A stretch of 64,000 nt of DNA from Magnaporthiopsis rhizophila (taxonomy: Eukaryota > Ascomycota > Sordariomycetes > Magnaporthales > Magnaporthaceae), in NCBI GenBank assembly GCA_003049465.1, contig PYSS01000025.1, positions 124,001 through 188,000 of the forward strand. The letters run 5' to 3'. The notes under the pieces were generated by a model. That model saw nothing but the letters and a program-made list of their open reading frames with translations, did no database searches and was not told the origin of the DNA. Position numbers and translations under genes: made by a program. How positions within the stretch are numbered: position 1 is the stretch's first letter; every line of letters begins with the position of its first letter. This document shows positions 32,656 through 44,264 of the stretch, piece after piece.

Positions 32656-35067
32656 CGGTGATAAAACGCCCTGATATTATTGTTATATATATATTTTTTT
32701 TGTCATTTTTCTGTTGCTGTGGCTGCCGCACTTGTTGTGACTTGTCGGCCACAGATTGGCTCGTCGTCTTTGAGGCGGCTGCCGCCGTGGCCACTCGGAA
32801 GCATGCGGGACAGCTGCCGGTGAAGATGGCGGTCTGGAAATAAGAAGAAAAAAAAAATCTCGCCCTACCTTTTCTGAGCCGCCCTTAGCCACCACCAAAA
32901 CTGCGGTGAAGCCACAATCAGCATGGAGACCCGATCTGCCCCTCCACCGAGGTGAAGAATTTTCATCTTCTTCCCACGCTATCCCTGGTTCCCTTCTTGC
33001 TTTTCCTCTCAGCCGTAATCCCGAGGCGGTCGCGATCGGCTCTAGGGCCGGCAGTAGAGCCGGTTCGTTCCTGTACACGTCCCCCTTGCTGGACGCCGGC
33101 TCGCTCGCTTTCGGACGCACCATGTTTTGAACGCGGTGCGCCGGCGCCGCTTCCCGAGGTTGGCCATGGGGCCGGACCAGGATGCTGCAGGATGCATGCA
33201 TGGGTCGAGATGCACCACCGAGCACTTTTTCTTTTTGTTTCAAGGGTGTGAAATGAAAACCAGATAGTCAAAGACAATAATGGATACCGCCTTGCGGGCC
33301 CTCCAACGGAGAGAGAGGGTCAGGGTCAGAGGTTCACGTTCTTCCGCTTCAGGGCGCTTGGCGAACATGGAGCACAAACATAAGCGATTACCAGCTACTC
33401 GGTTTAGCCCGCTCGGCTTCTCGACCCAGCAGCTAGCGATGGTGGTCCGCCTGTCAGGGGACACGTCTGAGCCGGAACGGGTTTGCCCTCGCCCTGCCTC
33501 GCCACCGCTTCGAAGGAGGCTGGACTGGGTCGCCGGTGCGTGCGGTGCCTGCTTGCCTGGGCGCCCCCCCTTTTTTTTTTCTGCTGGGCGTGTCGTCGCG
33601 CCATCAATATGCTATACCATGTTTTGATACCGACTCGGCATGTACTTTGCAAGGACACGTCAATGCTGCTGATGGAGCCGGCGGCATGCAGCAAGCAAGC
33701 AGCAGCACCAGGCATAGAGTGGAGGAGACCCGCAGTGAGGAATTCTTCCTTTGATGTTCTTTGATGCTTCTTTTCCTTCCTCCCCCCTTTTCCACACCTG
33801 ACGAGGTGACAGCGCCGACGGGCCAGGTCCGAGCAAGCGAGCCGAGCGGATCCGCTGGTGGGTGGAGGAGGTGATTAGAGAACAAATATTAAGGCACACC
33901 AGAGAAAAAGAAAGAGAAAAAAAAAAAGAGATAAAAATCCTGGGCAGGCATGCAGCAGTGCATCGTAGCCGAGATGGAGACCCGGAAAAAGGGTTTTGCG
34001 GGGAGGCCCTCATGGTCGGTCTGTGGACCATGGCAGCAGACCAGACACAGTGAGGGAGGCGTGAGGCCGCCGTGGTGGATTCGTTTTTGTGCTGTGGCAG
34101 GCTATTATTATTACTACTACTATTACCAGCCAAACAAAGCTTCGGTGTGGAAAAACAGAAACACGACAGACAGTTGCTTCCAAGGGCGCGGCAGGACAGG
34201 AGGCCATCCCTGCTCTGCTTTGACACCCGGCGGGACATCCACTCTCCGCTCTTGGCAAGGCCACCCTGCTTTGCTACCATCCGGACTTCCCGCCGCGGCC
34301 GGGTGGCTGTTGTGGCCGTTGACAGCCAGAGAGGAAGAAGTGCCGCCAACTCGTTGGCTCTGGTTCCAAGGGGATATTGCCGACAATGCGGGTTTGTTAG
34401 CGGCGGCGTAAACAAGCGATATTCGGGCCAGAACGTGCCGCAAATGTCGTGGGAGACGATACGAGCCGTGTTTACTAGGGCAGGGCAAGGGCGGGCCAAC
34501 CGCAGGAAAGCGGCATCGCGTGATTTCTGCAACACCCCATCGTTGTTGGGATTTTATTTTATTTTATTTTTATTTTTTTTTTTTTTTTTTTTTTTGGGCG
34601 GGTGCAGATATGTGTGGGCCACCAACGGGCTGGAAATTTCCGAAATGACGGATTTTGGTCAGCACAAAAAGATAATAACACACATAAAAGGAAGAAGACG
34701 AAGAAGAAGAAGAAAAAGAAGGAAATTAAGATTGCCAAATGGTTGGCCGTTGGACATGGATGCTCAAGCGATGCCCCGGTCGTTCCGCGACGTCAGCCAG
34801 GGATGGGCGTGGGACCCCAGAAAATCCAGGTGGGCGGAACTGCTCCCCGGTGTGTCGTTTTCGTCTGGAACCACGCTCCCTCCCTTGCCTGCGGCCATAC
34901 GCCCGGGAGGCATGGCCCGTGGCCTTCCCCGCCCTTTTCCGTTCCAGGGAAACCGCCGGCCAACAAGAAGCCGCCAGAACAGGCCGATGCCACCTTGTTA
35001 TTTATTATCGTTCATCAAAATCACGAGGCAGATACAGTAGAAAAGGCAAACAAACACAAAACGAGGG

Positions 35068-35113
35068 CCCCAGCCCCAGCCCCAGCCCCAGCCCCAGCCC
35101 CAGCCCCAGTCCA
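35068..35113. repeat. CCCCAG hexanucleotide microsatellite
   Basis: Perfect 6-bp repeat, about seven copies. Translated, it gives Pro-Ala or Trp-Gly dipeptides, which inflates the overlapping ORFs. Confidence 0.9.
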
Positions 35114-36761
35114 GTCGCCCAGAAAACAACTGCAGCAGGTCGAGCCGCAAAGCAGAAAGAGGATCACCCCCTGGGTGGCCACCGACCGGCATATGTGCTG
35201 CCAAAAAAGCAATAAAGAGGATCCATCGTCCATCATGCCACGAGGCCTGGTCCATCTCGTGGCAGCTCAGACTGGGCCCGGCGCCATGGGGCAGGAGAGC
35301 CACTCAGTACAAGCCCGCGTGTCGGCTCCGGCTCGTTGGACCAGACTCCCTCTCCACTGGCGGCCGCTGGTTGCTTTTGCCAGCACGGCCGTGTCCACAT
35401 CGTCAACCAGGTGGGCTTGGGCTAGTGGCAGGGAGGAGAGGGCGTCAAATTTCTCGTGGGTGTCTAGATTGCAGTTTTTACATGTATTTTCTTTTCTTTT
35501 ATCGTATTTTATTAGCCTTCTACTTTATTTTTATTTTTTTTGATGCCCCACCCGATGGAATCTTCCATGGCACCTAGCCCGCGCATGATGGGGAAATAAC
35601 GAAAAAGGGGATGGCAAGTTCCATTACAACCTCCATGGAAAACTTGACTTGCCCGAAAGGGGCTTGAGAGTTGAGGAAGATCATCTCTTTTTAGCTCACG
35701 GCTCGTGGGGCCGTCTTATCCGCGTAAGCCGCCGGCACGTGGCTGCCGTCTTCCGCGAACGGCTTCGTCCGACACACGAGTATCCATCCCTCCCAAAAGT
35801 GTGTTTGCGTCGGGGGTTGCTCTGTCTACGGAGTCGTCCTCCGGCTCCAATCGTAGAACAGAAGGTGGTGGTGTGGCGCCGAAGCAAAAATCCAAATGGT
35901 GCTGCCACAGGGATTGTGACACAAGCATTGAGAACAGCTAAGCCAAGCCTGGCGTGCTTCTGTAGGTGTTTGGTTACAACCACAAAAAAAAAAAAAAAAA
36001 AAAAAAGCCAAAGCACAGGGGCTCGCATTCAATGGCCGTTGCCGCGCGTGCATATTTCCCCCCTGATCCATGAAACAGAGAGCCCCAAATGGGTGGCCAA
36101 ACAAACCCACCCTGGGGCTGCCATCACATGACACGGCGTCACTGCGAAGCTGCTAAGTGGCAGAGAGAAGAATTGACCAGCCTGGCGGCCAGCCATTCGC
36201 ACCCACAGCCCAGCAGCGAAACGGAGCTAACCCTTGGCCTAGCCACCTTTCAGCCCACCCCTTTTCGGAGGTGGCTCCGACGAGCCAGTGGTTGAGAGCT
36301 TCAGGAACATGCGATTTGATCGTCGCAAGGGGACTGAACTGGCTAGACTGACCTGCCACCTTTGCCCCGCCCTATCTTTTTATGCCCGATATCTCACGGC
36401 TTTGGAGATTCAGGGGTTCACCGCAAGGGAAGTTTTTTTTTTTTTTTTTTTTTTCCTTCTCTCAGCAACACAAGGTGTGAATTTTGTTTATGGTGCCAGC
36501 CAATGCTACCCAGCCAGGACCAGCCGAGCAAACATGCTTTTTTTTGCGAGCCCGGTCAGCCCTCCATCCCCTTGTTCCCCAGCGAATGCGAGACTGCATT
36601 CCTTCTCGGCGGAGTGCAACCGGAGCTGGGATGGTGAGTCGTGCCTCTGACAATCTCTATTTTCATCATTTGGGTTTTTCTTCCTTTTCCGCTTTCCCTG
36701 TTCCTTTTGTCCGATCTGTTTGGGAGGCACTCCGACCCGATGGGGAAAACGAAATATTGAG

Positions 36762-36794
<33 letters not shown>

Positions 36795-36861
36795 GTTTGC
36801 CGCCCCCCGCTGCCCCCGCCTGGGTAATTTAAGCTTTTTTTTTTTTTTTTTTTTTTTTTCN
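36762..36861. repeat. A30 and T25 homopolymers 43 bp apart, with N
   Basis: An A tract (36762-36791) is followed after a GC-rich spacer by a T tract (36835-36859), C and N (36861). The two could pair as a hairpin, or could mark an assembly join. Confidence 0.9.
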
Positions 36862-39800
36862 AACAGGGGTTGCAAGGATTGGGGCCTGCCGTGGCGGCGC
36901 GCTACTGCAGGAACGGACGGCGGGCGTTTTATTGCCATGCGCCGCCCCCGTAAACCCCGGCAATTCACGTCTGTTCACAGCACCTAACAGTTCGTGCCAG
37001 GGGAGGAAAACGCCCGCTCAATCCAACAAGGTTCCCACCTCCGACGGCGTCAGACTTGTGCACTTGGGCCCTCTAGCGCGTTAAAAAGACTCTGTCGATC
37101 GGCGATTGGATTTCAAACTATCGATGTGTGGCTTCTTCGACGTTTGGTCATCCAACCCCGCAGATGGATGCGTGACAGGGAGCAGGTATGTAGGAGAAGC
37201 AATGAAAAAAAAAAGAAAACAAGAAAAAAAAATCTGAAAATTTGCCCTTCCCGATTGACAAGGAAACCCTGCATCGTGTTTCAGCGCACAGTCAGGTGGG
37301 GGGTGATAAAAGGGCACGAGCATTTGATGCACGTCTGTGGAGCCACGACACTTTCCCCAATGGAGCTGCTGCGCGAGAGAGAACCAGAAGTTTAGGGTTT
37401 TCGGTTCCATGACAGAAACCGATGGAGATTCGTCTCTTTTCCGTTCCTGTAGGTTTCCCCACTTCCTTCCTCGCTCTTTTTTGCTGCCCGTTTTCCAGAA
37501 GCATTCCGAATTGGGGATTTCGGTGCAGGGGGGCTGTTCGAAATGGGATGGCGGGTAGATGTTCCTTGCCATGAAAATTGTTCCCCGTTTGGGATCTACT
37601 GCATGCACTATAGGTAGGATGGGATTGAGGGTTGGACGGATGCAGTTTGGCCGTTTTGTAATGCACCCCAATTAGCGAGCGGGCGGTCTGCAAGACTTGA
37701 CATCTGCAGAGTTGAGTTTGTTGAAATGTCTCGGGCAGCGCACAGTCGACCGGCAAATCAAGGCAGCTCAACGTTCAGACATTAGGTTTTTTATTCGTTT
37801 ATCACTTTTGTCCGTGTGCTTCCTCTACCATGGAACTCTGACTACCGCGTCGCACCCGTAGGCTAAATCATGATGGGGTCAGTTGCGCACTAGATAGAAT
37901 CCGTTCACAACAGCGCTCTGCGCATAGTATTGGATCCGGACAGGCGAAGCCACCGGCTCTCGTCCGAGACTCCGGTTCAAGTCATGCCCGGAATCCGGCC
38001 CGTGTCACCCCCGGCGCCATTTTCCCCCTTGCTCGCCCACCCGTCGGCGGCTTCGCCGTCTGTCTTGCTTGCCCGGCGGTGGCGCCGGCGCCATTGTCTT
38101 GGCTCCTTCACCGGGGCGACGACGCTCGGGACAACGGGGAATACCGACGGCCAAGTAAGGGCCCACGATGAAGTGAAGAGCCGCGGTCAGTGACAGGTGA
38201 ACAGGACCATATTGTGGCCATCGCGTCGCCTACCTTGTGGTTGGATGACGACTGTACCCAACCGCTCCACTGGGCTTTACGAGGGGTGGGATCCAGCGAG
38301 AGTCATAAACTCTAATAATGCGCGCTATACCGAGCCGGGAAACCGACTCGCTAGAACTCCCTGGTTGTTTCAGGATGCAGGGGGGTTGTGTGGGAGGAGA
38401 AAAAGGAAGGAAAAAAGAAAAAGAAGAAAAAAAGAAAAAGAAGAAAAAAAGAAGCGAAGAAGAGAAGAATCGCGTCGTAATCTCCCGGCAGCCGGAAGAA
38501 CAAAGCCGTTCCAGGAGGTTGTATCGCTAGCTCGAGCTCACCAGAGCACAATGCAAGGGAAAGACGAGGTGGCCGCGCATTCTAGTGTCGGAGTCTCGTC
38601 CGCTTTGGAGCAACCAATCGCTTAGGCTGGTCGGGTGGCCGTCGTTGCCTTGCTTTTTTTTTTTTTTTTTTTTTTTGTCCGGCTTTTTAATCGGCAACTC
38701 CATTTTCACACCACATTGTGATGGCCCCTTATTTCCAACGTCCAGTGGCCGAAAAAAAAAAGTTGACCCACAACTTGGCTGATGAAGCATTGTGGTCAGC
38801 CACAGTGCCATTTCCGCCGAAACGACCGCCAGGCAGCAGCCCTGGATTTCCAGCGAATTAGAGTGTTTGCAATGGGAGCAAGATGATGAGAGGAACAAAA
38901 AAAAAAAAAAATCATGTGCTCTGGGAGGAGGAGGCCGCGCCAAGGACAAACCCAGCTTTGTCCCCCAGAATCGGGTGAGCGAGTAAATGAAGCATTGTAT
39001 GGATGGACAGTGAAAGTGCTAGTGCTGTATTTTTTTTTTTTTTTTTTTTCCCTCGGGCACAGCCACACTCCACCCGTTATTCTTTCAGCTGTGGTACGCT
39101 CGCTCCGACAAGACGGGGTCTGACAGCACATCACCCAAGCCCGATGACTTGAGCGAGCCCGACGTGGCACACGGCACGATGGGAATGAGAGGAGAGGCAA
39201 CCCCAGGCCTTTTAAAGCCCGCCAACCGTTTCTTGCTCGCCTCGCCTAAAAGCTGGGGTTGGCGGGCAGGAGAATGTGACCTAATGCATGACAAAGAGAA
39301 GACTCCGGGGTGCGGTCCCGAAGTGACTCGATTGGTTCGGGCCGAGCTGGTTGGTGAGCGCGCCGGATGAGTCGCTAGCTGTCGTCAGCCAGCTGCCTGG
39401 GGGGCGTTGCCATCTTCTACTCATCTTCCTCCTTTCGGTTCGGTTCTCTGAAAGGTCGCCGTCCTCGCCACAAATATTTCTGCCTAAGCGGACAGAGTGG
39501 ATGGGATAGGAGGACCATGAACATGGCGGCCGCCGACCTGGGTCGATACCACCACGGTTAAAACACTAGGTACACAGCAGCCGAAGAGAGCACCAAAAAG
39601 ACCATGCTGTTCCCGGGGGATACAGCACGCTATTGGAGAGGTTGCGAGTTTGGGGTATGGCACGTGTCAGGGGAGAAACACGAGACGCTCCCAACCGTTC
39701 GGGTACTGGGTGTTGTAGTTTTTTTTGTGTTGTATTTTTTGTCTGTGGTGGGAAGCACAGCAGGGAGGGGTGGGCGGAAAAAACCTGCTTGCGCATGCAG

Positions 39801-41883
39801 TCGCGGCGGAAAAAAAACCCAAAGCTGCGTCATTGATTTTTGCCTGCGCCTCATCTTGCATTGTGATTAGGTATATCGGGCCAGCTGGCCGGGCTGCTCG
39901 CCAACGCAGACGCGCATGAGGTCCATGGTTGTCAACGGGCAGGCATCTCCAGGAGTCATGAGAGAAAAATCAAAGGCCTAATAGCATTGAAGGTTGGGTC
40001 ATTGGCGGCCACCAGCGGCGGATTGGTGGCGGGGCGGGTCCCTGCGTAGGCTCGGTCGGTCGGCCGCAGCTGCTGTCCCCGCGGTTGCACAACCGCCCGT
40101 CTCGGGGAACGCGACAGATGACCGGAGTATTTCGTTGGTGATGTGATCTTCGGTTCCTGCACTCGGGGTTGAGAGTTCGTCTTCTCCCCTCGCCGCAGAA
40201 AAAAAAAAAGGTAGGGTACCTTATGCGGTGCATCGCCGCAAATCTGATTTTCGTTTTCAGCTTGCTGTAGCTCTCCCGCCCCTCCAACCACCACGAGCTA
40301 GGTAGGTACCTTACATATGTATACGGAACCACCGACCTGGTTTTTTTTTTCTTTCCTAGTCCATATTTGCCCCATGCATTCGGGCCTGTTGTAAGCATGC
40401 GCGTTTACGGTTAAGCCAAGGGAAGGCAGAAAAAAAAAAAAAAGAGGGTAGCACGGCGCATGGACGAGAAGTGAGATGTAATGCATCACGGAACGAACAT
40501 GTTGGACGGGCTGCGGCGGCGGCGGCAATCCTGCGTCTTTCTAAGAATAGATGCGGTTCTCTGCGTGCCTTCTCTCGGCGGGCATCAGACTGCAACACAA
40601 CACAACCACGAGCACTACAACCCTCCTCCGTTGCACGACCGCATGGCATGCCATCTCGTCGCCTGCAGCACATCTCGGTCACGAACGAGATGTTTAGATT
40701 GATCACTCGCGTGTGGGTGTGTGGGGGGAGGAGGGACCTAGGTACAGTACACAGGACACAGGTACTGCGCCAGATAAGGGCGTGAGAGATATTTTTCTCT
40801 TTTGGAAGCTGACATCCCACGCCATGCCTCCACGCCCAGCGCCACGCCACGTCCTGGTATCAGCAAGGTCTCGGTTCCGTTGCGATACAGGACATTATGT
40901 CCATTTTAATTTAATTTTCTTTTCTTTTTTCTTTTTCTTTTTATCGCTGGCCGGGGGTTCACAGCAGCCAAAGGTTCGTTCCGCTGCGTGCTCCTTTGGT
41001 TATAGTCATCGCCGTCTCATCATCACCACACCCAACCGGGCGGCCCTCCCCATTCGGGCCATTCCCGCATCTCGGTATCCACACGAGTTGCTGCCCTCCT
41101 TTCTGTCACCACCCCAACAAGACGGACGATGGAACCGTACTAGTACATGTTCTCTCCACTCACACCTCCGACTTCCTCCATCTTACTAGCAAAATACAGT
41201 ACTGTATTTTTTTCCCATTTCCTTCTCTCTATCGTCTAGGCACACCCGACGCGATCCTTCCCGCCCCTCCCCGACGATACCAAAACCGTGTAATCTCCGT
41301 TGCCCTTCCCTCTCGCCTCACAAAATATCCACTTTCGGGAACATCCTCGCCGTCTTTCGCGTGGTACTTATTTTTTTTTTTCTTCGGTTGCTCATAAGTG
41401 TTTGTGTGTCCTGCTAGCGGTAGTAAAAGAACGAATCGTTCTGCAGGTTGCCTTTTCGTTACTCGCCACGGTGTTTTGTGCGAGTCAATCTCCCCGGTTG
41501 GTGCTTTATCTCCACGAGGCGTCCGTTGGTTCCCCTTATTAGCAGCTGAGCCCATGAAAAAATATTGGGCTCGTCCCGAACATGACACCTCGCAACGCCA
41601 CCGCCATGCTCCTCATCCACTTCTCTTTTGCTCGAGTAACAAGGCCGTGTTCCAGCCTCGCATTTGCTTTCGAAAAAGGGGGCGGCGACAACAGCTTGGA
41701 AGCGAAGGGAGGTTCGACACGTCAAAGCAAAGCAAAACCTAAACTTTCAAATCAGGCACCGCCTAGTTTGTGCAGCCTTGTCTGTATGTCCAATCGGGAT
41801 GCCTTGTCATCCCAATTTCGCGCATCAAATGTTCTGGGCCTTGCTTTGGGCGCTTGTTTCTGTTCTTCCGCAAGCTTTCTTTG

Positions 41884-41884
<1 letters not shown>

Positions 41885-41926
<42 letters not shown>

Positions 41927-41949
41927 NTTTTTTTTTTTTTTTTTTTTTT
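41885..41949. repeat. T homopolymer with one N
   Basis: About 65 bases of T with N at 41927, in the gene-poor region. Confidence 0.95.
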
Positions 41950-44235
41950 CTTCTGTGGCACATCTCCTCCTCGTTAGTTGACGCACGCCCCTTTTTTTCT
42001 TCCAAACCCCTTCCTCCATCGTTCCAGAGAAGTGGGTGGTGGCTTGCGGGTGATAAGCGACCGGACAGAAATCGTTCAGACAGCCCGTCGCGCTTCTGGC
42101 CTAGTGGCTTCCCGATCTCCTGGGCTCGCTTGTTCGTGAGGTGTGGTATGACTTTGCATGTATGCACAAGGCCGTCCTGTCTGATTGTGTGTCTCCTCGC
42201 CATGCCCTGCCCTGGTAATGACGGCTTGGCCGTTCGGTCAAGGTGTAATAGCAGCTCCTGTGGTGTCACTTTCTTCTGCTTTCTGCTTTCTCTTCCCGCA
42301 GCCTCATGGGCCGGCAATCCCGGGAATACGGTCTTTTCGGATCTGCGATTATCGTCTTCCGGGAATTGCAGGATACGGCGGTTGCTTGTGGGCGCCTAGC
42401 TAGCCTCACGGTTCAGGGGGCTAGAAAGCTAGCCTCGTCGGCAGCTCTTTCGGACGGCCTGGGGATGCCGCTCGTTTTCGGCCTTGTACCAAACACAAGC
42501 ATCTTGAATACGTGCATAGCAACACACGCCCTGTGGTCGGATCCCTTTCCTCTTCTTTGCTTTTTTTACTTCGCCTGGCGAATCTTTTTGCTGCCAAGAT
42601 CTTTTCTTTTTCACCCCTTAATCCGCCCTTCTCTTACTAGTTATCCCATGAACTTCGTCTCCTGTCCAAGGAGCACCCGTTGCACATTTCCACCGGAAGT
42701 ACTGCCGTTGTTATCAAACGAGCCTTCCGTGGCGCCCTGGTCCATGCTGCCGTGGCCATCAGACCCGCCTTTAATGAGACGGAAGGCAGAGGAAATTTTT
42801 TTCTTTCGTTCTGCGACTAGGACAGGTTTATTATTATCATCGTCCCTGCCTACTATTTTCTGCGACATGTGACCGCGGCAGGAATGCCTGTCTTTCCGGA
42901 CAGCCGGTAACCATGGGGGCTAGGAAAATTCGAAGCAGAAACGAGCAGGAGGCAGACGGAACGTGAGTGACCTGGCGCTACAAAGGGATAGGCTACCGGT
43001 ACTCAAAGGTTGAGCCGAGACTAGGGAGCACAGCCGGTTACGCCACGGGCTGAGAGAGAGGCGAACATGATGGCAGGTAAACGAGAAAATAGGAACATCC
43101 AACGTGACAAGCGAGGCCCAGCGCAGCTCTCCGATTGGGAAAGGCTGGACATTTGCTCGGTTGGACGAGGCCAACAGCGTGCCTTGGCGAATGGGAGTCC
43201 AAAGGCGGCAGCGCGGGCAGAGCTTGGCTGTGCCGCGCGAGCAATCAAAGGTGAAGAAGGGTGAAGGGCCGCTCGCACTTCGCCGTGCTGAACGGTCGCT
43301 AGTCACGCGCACCTCGGGAAATCGGTAGGTCATAAAAATGATGGAAGAAGCATAAAAGTACATAATTCACAAATTTCCCAGCCGTCCGTGTTTGTTGGTC
43401 CAGATGGACTTTGCCGACGGCCATTCCAGGAGACAAATTTGACCCACCGCACCCGCTGGCGGGCAGCTTCCCCTGCGGCCGAAGCCTTCTGCAGCTTCTG
43501 GCAACCTTCGACGCAGTGGAGGGCTTCCAAAACAGGGCCCTGGTGGAGCGGCGAAAGGGAGAAAAAGGGACATGGGCAGAAAATTGCAATCTGTGTTTGG
43601 TTCGCGCTAGCTCCATCTCTCCCGGACCCTGCCCGCGAAATGGGCAGCGGCTCCGCCTATTTCCTAGATAGGGCTAGTGGCGAGTCGGGCCAGACGCTGG
43701 GCTGCGACCTGGCGTGTCTCCCCCAGGTCCTGGGGCCTAAATTTGACAAGTTTCTGGGACGCACACCTAGCAAGGGAGGGGGCGTGTCTAACCACATCCA
43801 CCCACCCACCCAGGTGTGCCGCCACATCCCGGTACTCTTCGGATCACCCAGGGTGCATGCCTGATGGGACAAGCAGAAAGAAAGAAAAAAGCAGCTAAGT
43901 TCAGGTACGGGTACGCGCTACAGGGGTGTCAGCTCCAGTCCCAGGTCAGGTACACCCGTCCCAAGCAGCACAAACTCGGTTCCTGCTTGCGGGCCACCCC
44001 CCCGACATGGATGTGAATTGAGAGAGGCCAGGCCGACCAGGGGCCCAGCTCTTAGCAACCTTGACGCCAGTCGCGGAAAGGGGAGATGGCCAACCCGTCT
44101 GGGCGATGAGTGTGCTGTGTGCTATGCTGCGAAAGTGAGTGGTGTGTGTGTAGCTGTGTGTGTGCGTGCGTGCGTGCGGCGCCAAACGAAGGGTCCGGCA
44201 GCCAAAAGAAAAATAATCCCCCCAGTCGGTTGATT

Positions 44236-44246
44236 CATATAAGACA
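44236..44246 (+). promoter_or_regulatory. TATA-like core promoter
   Basis: TTCATATAAGA is followed about 25-45 bases downstream by a pyrimidine-rich initiator region (CTTTCCCTCCCTCTTCCG). This is the classical fungal TATA plus CT-block layout. It would start a plus-strand transcript near 44270. Confidence 0.5.
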
Positions 44247-44264
44247 CGGACACGCCCCTTAACT

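Larger units (their letters stand above)
29781..44230. other. Gene-poor region, first part
   Basis: About 14 kb without a believable protein gene on either strand. Open frames are short, overlap each other in several phases, and often consist of translated homopolymers (runs of Phe or Lys). The DNA is neither notably AT-rich nor repeat-dense apart from A/T homopolymers and short simple repeats, so it does not look like a RIP-degraded transposon block. A minus-strand frame at 42868-42641 (75 residues, starting MSQKIVGRDDDNNK) is the best small candidate but has no family support. Confidence 0.5.

Noticed and set aside
33660..34535. 291-residue minus-strand ORF
   Set aside because: Overlaps open plus-strand frames; no domain pattern, and part of it is translated simple sequence.
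34072..35543. Long plus-strand ORFs of 322 and 313 residues
   Set aside because: They translate T and A homopolymers and the CCCCAG microsatellite; no conserved pattern.
41582..42399. ORFs with long Phe or Lys runs
   Set aside because: Direct products of the T homopolymer at 41885-41949.
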